Positions 1 to 4,607 of a stretch of DNA of 5,803 nt are shown here, in pieces (position 1 is the stretch's first letter; each line of letters starts with the position of its first letter). The notes under the pieces were generated by a model. It had not been told where the DNA came from and made no database searches. It saw only the letters and a program-made list of their open reading frames with translations. Origin of the DNA: CAZCFB01 sp964511535 (GTDB taxonomy: Bacteria > Myxococcota_A > Polyangia > GCA-2747355 > CAZCFB01); the NCBI GenBank assembly GCA_964511535.1, contig CAZEFW010000276.1:1-5803 (forward strand), read 5' to 3'. The translations under genes were made by a program, and so were the position numbers.

Positions 1-303
1 ACAGGTCGGGGCGAGGCACAGGCCGGTGGTGGGATCGCACACGCCGCTGGTGCAGTCCGCCGCCTTGCTGCATTTCTTGTTGTCGGCGCACTTTGGGCAC
101 TTGGCGCCGCCGCAGTCCACGTCGGTCTCATCGGCATTCTTCACCTTGTCGGTGCAGCTGGCCGCGGCGCAGACGCCGGCGGTGCACACGCCGCTGGTGC
201 AGTCCGCCGCCTTGACGCACTTGTTGCCGTCGGCGCATTTGGGACAGGTGGCGCCGCCGCAGTCCACGTCGGTCTCGTCGCCGTTGCGGCTCTTGTCGGT
301 GCA
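1..303 (-). repeat. Cys-rich repeat units in the left lipoprotein
   Basis: Two coding repeats of 147 and 153 bases begin at the TGC codons at 303 and 156, and a third begins at base 3. The GACGTGGACTGCGGCGGCGCC core and the segment for KAADCTSGVC are nearly identical between units, while other parts have drifted. This repeat family (DETDVDCGG) is distinct from the NCGACG family of the right-hand protein. Confidence 0.8.
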
Positions 304-501
304 TGTGGGCAGCGGCATGTCCGGTGGGGTCAGGTCCGGCTGCAGCAGATCCGGGGCCGGGCCGTCGGGGATAGCCGCATCCATGCCCTGATCGGGAGTG
401 GAGACCGCACCGTCCGTGACCTCGCTGGTGTCATCAGAACAGGCGCTCAGCGCCAGGACCGCGGCCAGGACCACCACATTGATCTGCATCGCTCTTCTCA
501 T
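1..501 (-). CDS. Cys-rich repeat lipoprotein, N-terminal part (3' end beyond window)
   Basis: The reading frame is open from the ATG at 501 down to base 1, giving 167 residues with no stop, so the C-terminus lies outside the window. Residues 1-20 form a lipoprotein signal peptide: Arg2 and Arg3, a hydrophobic core, then lipobox LSAC with the lipidated Cys at residue 21. Residues 22-66 are a flexible Asp/Pro-rich tether. From Cys67 there are tandem Cys-rich units, Cys67-Ser115 (49 residues) and Cys116-Thr166 (51 residues), with a third beginning at Cys167 on the very edge. Each unit has the pattern CTDK, DETDVDCGG, CPKCAD, KAADCTSGVC. Such units are common in secreted proteins of Myxococcota-like bacteria and probably form small disulfide-stabilised modules; their function is unknown to me. 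The start is supported by an AGAGGAAG ribosome-binding sequence at 505-512. Ser follows the lipidated Cys, which fits outer-membrane sorting. An adhesive, enzymatic or structural domain may follow downstream, so no specific function is assigned. Confidence 0.85.
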   Translation of the reverse strand, partial: MRRAMQINVVVLAAVLALSACSDDTSEVTDGAVSTPDQGMDAAIPDGPAPDLLQPDLTPPDMPLPTCTDKSRNGDETDVDCGGATCPKCADGNKCVKAADCTSGVCTAGVCAAASCTDKVKNADETDVDCGGAKCPKCADNKKCSKAADCTSGVCDPTTGLCLAPTC

Positions 502-525
502 TCACTTCCTCTCGGGCTGTCTCAT
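502..525 (-). other. possible seven-codon leader ORF before the lipoprotein
   Basis: An ATG at 525-523 opens MRQPERK and stops at TGA 504-502, directly abutting the lipoprotein ATG at 501. A good Shine-Dalgarno GGAGGA lies at 533-538, seven bases before this ATG, arguably better than the one for the lipoprotein itself. It is in the same frame as the lipoprotein, separated only by the TGA. It could be a translated leader that couples ribosomes to the lipoprotein start, or the SD may be chance. There is no conservation evidence available here. Confidence 0.25.
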
Positions 526-602
526 CAATATATCCTCCACCCATTCCCGGTGCACAGCCAGGGAGTGGACCGAGCCGTAAGCAAGAGCACAGGGGGGGGC
601 CG

Positions 603-630
603 CGGCGGCCCTGGACATGGGCGGCCGCCG
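603..630 (-). terminator. GC hairpin just after the GpsA-like stop codon
   Basis: An eight-base perfect inverted repeat, CGGCGGCC at 603-610 and GGCCGCCG at 623-630, encloses a 12-base loop and begins two bases after the TAG stop (635-633) of the GpsA-like gene. A smaller alternative hairpin, GGGCCG/CGGCCC at 597-611, overlaps it. On the transcript the stem is followed by a C-run (eight bases, 592-599), not a U-tract, so it is not a classical intrinsic terminator. It may act as a 3'-end stabiliser, a U-less terminator or an attenuator between this gene and the downstream lipoprotein gene. In such GC-rich DNA a chance stem is also possible. Confidence 0.35.
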
Positions 631-632
631 TC

Positions 633-2150
633 CTAGCGGCCAGTGGATAGCAGCTCGCCCAGCTGATCCGGTCGCTTCAGCGCGCTGTCCAGCGCCTGCA
701 GCGCGGGGGTCGAGACCCGCGCTCGACGCGCATCGCCCAGCATGGACCCGACCATCCGTCGCAGCCCTGTCAGCTGCGCCCTGCCGAGCTCGCCGGCGCC
801 GAGCTGCTTGCCTTGCCGGTAGGTCGGTCCGCTGGCCGACCCGTTGGTGAGCACGATGCTGGCGGCCAGCTCCGGCGAGGAGAGCAGGGAGCCGCCGCGG
901 GTCGCCCTGGCCAGGCGCGCGACGTCCTGGGTGGCCTGCATCATCAGCTTCGCCCGGGGGTTGAAGCTCAGGCCGAGCCCGTCGCCCACGCCGGCGAAGG
1001 TCTCGATCATCGCGACCCCGCGGCCCCATGTGCCGCCCCGGTCCGTCCCCCCTGTTCGCCTGCCGCGCCCCAGCTTGAGCAGCTCCCGGGGGGACTTCTT
1101 GCCGGCCACCACGGCGTTGAGCGTGTCGAAGGCGGGGGTGGCGATGCGGTAGCGTCGCCCGAGCTGCTGAAACGAGGCGGCGTTGCTGACGCCCTCGGCC
1201 ACCTGGCCGTTCATCTGCGCCATGATCTGCCCGGGCGTTCGTCCCTGGCCCAGGCCCTGGCCCAGGCGGTAGTTGCGGCTTCCCGCGGAGGAGGTGAGCA
1301 CGATGTCCCCCAGCGCCGCGGCGGTGAAGAACGAGCTGGAGTTTGCGCCGTAGCTCCTGGCCAGCTGCGACAGCTCGGAGAGTGCCTGACCCAGCACAGC
1401 CTGGCGCGTGCCGCGATCGACCCCCAGGCCCTCGAGGGTGCCGCTGATGATGGCCAGGGGGTTTTTGGCCGCGCCCCAGAACTGCACGCCCTTGACGTCC
1501 CGGCTCGTCTCCACCGAGAAGCTGCCGCCCGTGTCGAACAGCTGCTTCACGCGCCCGACCACGTTCGAATCCCTGGCCGCGACGGTCACGAGGGTGCGCT
1601 TGCGCTGGCCGATCTCCGCGGCGAAGCCGGGTCCGCTGAAGGCCACCAGGCGCCGCTTGTCGATGCGTCCGGCGAGGGACCTGGCCAGCACCTCGGTCAT
1701 GGTGGCGAATCCACCCTTGCTGGAGAGCCCCTTGGTGGCCGAGATGACGATGGCGTCGCGGTCCAGATACGGCTTCATCTTGCGCGCCATGCTGGCGAGG
1801 TGCTCGGACGGCACTGCCATCACCACGTACTTCTTGCCCTTGAGCGTCTTCTTGAGGCTCGCGTGAGGCTTGATCCGGCTGCTCAGCGCGGTGCCCTGCA
1901 GATAGCGTGGGTTGTAGCCCCGGCGACGGATGCCGGCGACCACGTCGCCCTCCCGCGCCCACAGCTTCACTCTGTGCCCGTTGAGTGCCAGCCGCTGGGC
2001 CAGCGCGGTGCCATAGTTGCCGGCGCCGACCACTGCCACTGACGTCGGGCGGACCCGCCCTGCGCCAGGGCCACGAGCCCAGGTCGGCTCCGCCGACAGC
2101 AGGACCAACGACAGCAGGGCGAGCAGAAATGCATTTCGGGCTTTGGGCAT
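633..2150 (-). CDS. GpsA-family glycerol-3-phosphate dehydrogenase homologue with signal peptide and duplicated helical domain
   Basis: This 505-residue protein matches the NAD(P)-dependent glycerol-3-phosphate dehydrogenase family, which normally reduces dihydroxyacetone phosphate in the cytosol for phospholipid synthesis and is about 330-340 residues long. The Rossmann domain spans about 36-215: GAGNYG at 42-47, VPSEHL near 114-119, SATKGL at 137-142, FSGPGFAAEI at 171-180. The helical domain at about 221-364 keeps GAAKN (Lys229, aligned with the family's catalytic lysine), ALGD at 279-282, SRN at 291-293 and VAEGV near 317-321. Two features are unusual. Residues 1-25 (Lys3, Arg5, a Leu-rich core, then PTWA) look like a Sec signal peptide or signal anchor, with no lipobox Cys. 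Residues 378-505 resemble a second helical domain lacking the catalytic Lys, the LGD Asp and the SRN pair. The ATG at 2150 is chosen because the frame upstream only mirrors the opposite gene; no clear Shine-Dalgarno precedes it. I withhold the symbol gpsA because export and the extra domain make the housekeeping role doubtful. Confidence 0.85.
   Translation of the reverse strand: MPKARNAFLLALLSLVLLSAEPTWARGPGAGRVRPTSVAVVGAGNYGTALAQRLALNGHRVKLWAREGDVVAGIRRRGYNPRYLQGTALSSRIKPHASLKKTLKGKKYVVMAVPSEHLASMARKMKPYLDRDAIVISATKGLSSKGGFATMTEVLARSLAGRIDKRRLVAFSGPGFAAEIGQRKRTLVTVAARDSNVVGRVKQLFDTGGSFSVETSRDVKGVQFWGAAKNPLAIISGTLEGLGVDRGTRQAVLGQALSELSQLARSYGANSSSFFTAAALGDIVLTSSAGSRNYRLGQGLGQGRTPGQIMAQMNGQVAEGVSNAASFQQLGRRYRIATPAFDTLNAVVAGKKSPRELLKLGRGRRTGGTDRGGTWGRGVAMIETFAGVGDGLGLSFNPRAKLMMQATQDVARLARATRGGSLLSSPELAASIVLTNGSASGPTYRQGKQLGAGELGRAQLTGLRRMVGSMLGDARRARVSTPALQALDSALKRPDQLGELLSTGR
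2076..2150 (-). other. Sec-type signal peptide of the GpsA-like protein
   Basis: Residues 1-25 begin MPKAR, giving a positive n-region, followed by an uninterrupted hydrophobic stretch of about 14 residues (AFLLALLSLVLLSA) and a polar end, PTWA, with Thr at -3 and Ala at -1 of a plausible cleavage site before Arg26. There is no twin-arginine motif and no Cys for lipidation. If cleaved, the enzyme domain would be periplasmic; if uncleaved, the segment would be an N-in signal anchor, which still places the domain outside the cytoplasm. Confidence 0.7.
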
Positions 2151-2168
2151 CAGTCTGGCTGTAACGAA

Positions 2169-2185
2169 AGCAGGATGCGTGCCAG
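2169..2185 (-). promoter_or_regulatory. sigma-54-like -24/-12 promoter candidate for the GpsA-like gene
   Basis: On the minus strand the bases read CTGGCACGCATCCTGCT. This fits the sigma-54 consensus YTGGCACGrNNNTTGCW, with the invariant GG (2183-2182) and GC (2171-2170) correctly spaced and mismatches only at the purine position and the first T of TTGC. A start 12 bases past the GC would fall near 2158, leaving a leader of only about eight bases before the ATG at 2150, which fits the lack of a clear Shine-Dalgarno. An inverted repeat CGTGC-N11-GCACG (2178-2198) overlaps the -24 element. A chance match is possible in GC-rich DNA, and no activator site was identified. Confidence 0.35.
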
Positions 2186-2379
2186 ATGTCGGCGCACGAC
2201 AAGCCCCCGGAACCAGGATGAAACCGGTACGCTTGATATCCCGTGGCCCTCGGCATCCTCCGAAAATCGAACATGCGGGAGCGATGGTGGCCAGGGGCAG
2301 CGCACAGAATGTTGAGGCGTCAGAGCCCGGGGTATTCTGTGGAGAGCCGCTCCCGCGGCGACATGGCCGGACCTCACGT

Positions 2380-2385
2380 GGAGGG
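2380..2385 (+). promoter_or_regulatory. ribosome-binding site fixing the start of the BNR-type lipoprotein
   Basis: GGAGGG lies three bases before the ATG at 2389. It selects this ATG over the earlier in-frame ATG at 2017, and the resulting N-terminus is a lipoprotein signal peptide, which independently supports the choice. Confidence 0.7.
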
Positions 2386-2388
2386 CAG

Positions 2389-4554
2389 ATGAGACGTTTG
2401 CAATGGCAGCCCCTGTTCATTCTCGTTGGCTTCGCCGCGCTGGCCTGCTCGGGTGAGCTGTCCGGCCTGGACATGGACACCGGGGGCGGGGGCGCGGCGG
2501 ACGCTGCCGTGACCGGTGGCGACTCGAGCCAGAAGGACTCCGCGCCGGCGCACAAGGACGGCGCAGCGGTGAAGAAAGATGCCGCCCCCCCGAACAAGGA
2601 CTCCTCCCTGCCGAACAAGGACTCCTCCCTGCCGAACAAGGACTCCACGCCGCCCCAAAAGGACGCCGCGCCTCCCACCCCGGCCAAGCCGTTCGGGGTC
2701 TGGACCAGCACCTGCAGCGCCACCGCCTACACCAAGACGACCAACAACGCCTATCCGACGAGCTTTCAGCAGGCCGTGGCCGATGACTGGACCTATATCG
2801 CCTGGGTCTGGCGCACCACGCCCGACGCGGCCACCAACCACTCGGTCTCCATCATGAAGAGCAAGGACATGAAGTCCTGGTTCAACCTTTGCGGGGCCAA
2901 TGTGGTGCTGCCCGTGACGCCGGCCTCCAAGACCGTCATCGACGCGGTGCCCATCAAGGCGGGGCTGCTGAACAGCCGGATCCGGCTCTCGTTCGACGCC
3001 TCCAGGCGGGCGGTGGTGACGTACCAGAAGCATGTCAAAAAGAAGCTGCCCGGCGGGACCACCAAGCTCACGACCCAGGTCTTCAACGCGCGGCTCGAGG
3101 GCAAGGCCATCAAGATCTATCAGCTGACGAGCTGGGACAACTACTACAACTTCGGCGGCGGCGGCAGCCTGCCCTCCAGCGACACTGCCATCAACTTTTC
3201 GGGGCTGCGGATCTCGCCCACCGGCCTGGTCGCCCAGACCTTCTCGCGGTCAAAGGCTGACAACACCAAGTGCGCGCCCGTGGAAACGGGCGGCGGGGTT
3301 TGCTCGGCGTTTCCCAGGAGCGGCACCTGGAAGCTGCAGGACGGCCCCGCCGGCCTGGCCATCGCCGCCCCGCTCACCGCTGTCAGCGGCGCCGCCCTGG
3401 CGTCCAGCGATCCCTGGGAAAACCCGCCCACCGCCTCGCTCTCGGTGGGCGCCGTGGAGAACCCCAAGCTCAGCAGCAGCTCCAAGGCCGCGGCGTGGCG
3501 CATCCGCAAGATGATGAGCCGGGCTGAAAACCGCTGGATCACCCTGCGGGCGGACTTCGACGGCAGCGGCGCCAACGACCGCGGGCTCTTCGACCGGTAC
3601 AACTCCTACTTCCGCGTCCACGCCGGAAAGTCCCTCAAGGCGTTTCGGTTCGGCGCCCGCGCCGGGAAGTTCTGGCCGCTGGCGGGCGACTGGAACGGCA
3701 ACAAGACGGCGACCATCGGGGTCCACCTGCCCGCCAAGGGGCTCACCTACCTCAAAAACGCCCTGGCCGGAGGTGTGGCGGACGTGACCATCAACGGGCC
3801 GGTGAGCAAGGTCTCCGGCATCAAGGACAGCCCGCTGACCTGGAACCCGGCCAACCCGGCGGCGCGCTTCGCCATCAAGTGGGAGACCCTTCCCCCCAAC
3901 CGCGACTACGCCTACGACTGCAACGGCGTGCCCCTGACGTCCAACAAGGGCGGCTGCCAGAACAGCGCGCTGATGTCTTCCAACCTGTACCTGTTCGCGT
4001 ACGACGCCTCCTCCAAGACCTGGAACAAGAGCAAGATCGATCGCGCCTGGGGCGGGGCCTCGGTGGGGTTTGATTTTCTCACCTTCAAGAACGTCCAGCT
4101 GGTGCTCTACTACGGCGATGACCGGCACGCCAGGATTGCCCAGCGCGTGCGCAAGTCGGGCAAGTGGTCCGCGTGGACCATCTCGAAGCTGGGAACCAAG
4201 TTCGCGGGCTGGGACAGCCACAACTACCTCACCATGACCGTGGACACCAACCACAACGTCCATGTCTCGGGCAACATGCACGCCTCGCCCCTGGTCTACT
4301 TCCGCGGCACCGGATTTTTCGGCGGGACCGCGCCGCTGACCTATTCCAAGAAGTCGATGACCGGCAAGAACGAGGGCGCCACCACCTACCCGCGCTTCTT
4401 CCGCGGCCCCACCGGAGAGCTGCTCTTCACTTACCGCAGCGGCTCCTCGGGCAAGGGGAATAGCTTCGTCAACCGGTACGACGAGGCCAAGGGGACCTGG
4501 GCCCCGCTGCACGGTTCGGCGGCTGCTCCGGTGCCTGTCTTCAAGGGGAACTGA
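2389..4554 (+). CDS. BNR_4-type beta-propeller lipoprotein
   Basis: This is a complete 721-residue protein. Residues 1-19 form a lipoprotein signal peptide (Arg2, Arg3, hydrophobic core) ending in ALAC with Cys20 as lipidation site; Ala rather than Leu at -3 makes the lipobox slightly weak. Residues 21-100 are a Gly/Asp/Pro tether with seven KD heptads. From about 101 onward the sequence resembles the BNR repeat-containing BNR_4 family: SFQQAVADDWTYIAWVW at 125-141, TSWDNYYNFGGGGSLP at 247-262, WETLPPNRD at 498-506, GWDSHNYL at 607-614, VSGNMHASPLVYFR at 626-639, TYPRFFRGPTGELLFTYR at 666-683. Seven-bladed propellers of this kind include proteins related to polysaccharide lyases PL24/PL25 (ulvan lyases) and GH145, so a role in binding or cutting an acidic or rhamnose-containing polysaccharide is plausible but not shown. 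An FG-GAP-like segment appears at about 382-470. Cys295/Cys305 and Cys511/Cys523 could be disulfides. The protein should be anchored in a membrane and face outward or the periplasm. Confidence 0.85.
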   Translation: MRRLQWQPLFILVGFAALACSGELSGLDMDTGGGGAADAAVTGGDSSQKDSAPAHKDGAAVKKDAAPPNKDSSLPNKDSSLPNKDSTPPQKDAAPPTPAKPFGVWTSTCSATAYTKTTNNAYPTSFQQAVADDWTYIAWVWRTTPDAATNHSVSIMKSKDMKSWFNLCGANVVLPVTPASKTVIDAVPIKAGLLNSRIRLSFDASRRAVVTYQKHVKKKLPGGTTKLTTQVFNARLEGKAIKIYQLTSWDNYYNFGGGGSLPSSDTAINFSGLRISPTGLVAQTFSRSKADNTKCAPVETGGGVCSAFPRSGTWKLQDGPAGLAIAAPLTAVSGAALASSDPWENPPTASLSVGAVENPKLSSSSKAAAWRIRKMMSRAENRWITLRADFDGSGANDRGLFDRYNSYFRVHAGKSLKAFRFGARAGKFWPLAGDWNGNKTATIGVHLPAKGLTYLKNALAGGVADVTINGPVSKVSGIKDSPLTWNPANPAARFAIKWETLPPNRDYAYDCNGVPLTSNKGGCQNSALMSSNLYLFAYDASSKTWNKSKIDRAWGGASVGFDFLTFKNVQLVLYYGDDRHARIAQRVRKSGKWSAWTISKLGTKFAGWDSHNYLTMTVDTNHNVHVSGNMHASPLVYFRGTGFFGGTAPLTYSKKSMTGKNEGATTYPRFFRGPTGELLFTYRSGSSGKGNSFVNRYDEAKGTWAPLHGSAAAPVPVFKGN
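2530..2676 (+). repeat. seven 21-bp tandem repeats coding a KD heptad tether
   Basis: Seven consecutive 21-base units encode xKDxxxx heptads (QKDSAPA, HKDGAAV, KKDAAPP, NKDSSLP, NKDSSLP, NKDSTPP, QKDAAPP). Units four (2593-2613) and five (2614-2634) are identical at the DNA level and unit six shares its first 12 bases with them. The encoded stretch is residues 48-96 of the BNR-type lipoprotein, just after the lipidated N-terminus, and probably serves as a flexible zwitterionic spacer. In-frame gain or loss of units would change tether length only. Confidence 0.9.
3532..3798 (+). other. FG-GAP-like segment within the BNR-type protein
   Basis: Residues 382-470 hold two similar units: WITLRADFDGSGANDRGLFD with FRVH and FRFG, then FWPLAGDWNGNKTATIGVHL with TYLKNALAGGVADV. 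The DFDGSG and GDWNGN loops followed by a G-[LV] strand resemble FG-GAP/VCBS-type blades found in secreted proteins, where Asp-rich loops often bind calcium. Flanking segments return to BNR_4-like sequence, which suggests an inserted blade pair. The similarity is judged by eye only. Confidence 0.5.
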
Positions 4555-4607
4555 GGGGGAGCGCGTCGGCTCGAGTGCGCGCGGCTCCGCCGGGCCCGGC
4601 AGCTGCG
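4555..4607. other. short convergent intergenic region
   Basis: Fifty-three bases separate two genes running toward each other. They contain the perfect 12-base palindrome GCCGGGCCCGGC at 4589-4600 and a weaker GCGCG/CGCGC pair at 4561-4582. Neither is followed by a T-run on either strand, so a bidirectional terminator is possible but not established. Confidence 0.3.

Larger units (their letters stand above)
2151..2388. promoter_or_regulatory. divergent intergenic region between GpsA-like and BNR-type genes
   Basis: These 238 bases separate two genes transcribed away from each other, so they must hold the promoter of each unless transcription enters from elsewhere. Toward the plus-strand gene I see only a poor sigma-70-like pair, TTGAGG at 2312-2317 and TATTCT at 2333-2338, with a short 15-base spacer. 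A small GCCGC/GCGGC hairpin lies at 2346-2359, in the likely leader of that gene. Toward the minus strand a sigma-54-like element is listed separately. No known operator or riboswitch is recognised. Confidence 0.5.

Noticed and set aside
1..391. Plus-strand ORF with repeated HTPLVQSAAL peptides, 26-391
   Set aside because: This is the antisense translation of the Cys-rich repeats in the minus-strand lipoprotein; the repetition is inherited from the real gene.
527..532. TATATT as a -10 promoter box for the left lipoprotein
   Set aside because: The -35 position 17 bases upstream reads GTGCAC, which is not a match, and the element sits between a Shine-Dalgarno and an ATG; not enough to call a promoter.
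592..599. Run of eight G bases as a phase-variable tract
   Set aside because: It lies in non-coding DNA about 90 bases upstream of the lipoprotein start with no promoter elements positioned around it; nothing beyond the run itself supports phase variation.
813..2042. 409-residue plus-strand ORF
   Set aside because: Antisense to the well-supported GpsA-like gene, His/Gly/Ala/Arg-rich composition without recognisable domains.
502..2274. 590-residue minus-strand ORF
   Set aside because: Overlaps the GpsA-like gene on the same strand in another frame, with Arg/Gly/Pro-rich low-complexity translation and no family motifs; a high-GC shadow frame.
2017..2388. Upstream extension of the BNR-type ORF to an ATG at 2017
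   Set aside because: It would overlap the divergent GpsA-like gene and bury the lipoprotein signal peptide inside the protein; GGAGGG supports the ATG at 2389.
633..2723. 696-residue version of the GpsA-like ORF starting at 2723
   Set aside because: The extra N-terminal 191 codons lie opposite the signal peptide and KD repeats of the plus-strand lipoprotein; repetitive LFGREES peptides are just the antisense of the 21-bp repeats. The ATG at 2150 gives a proper signal peptide.
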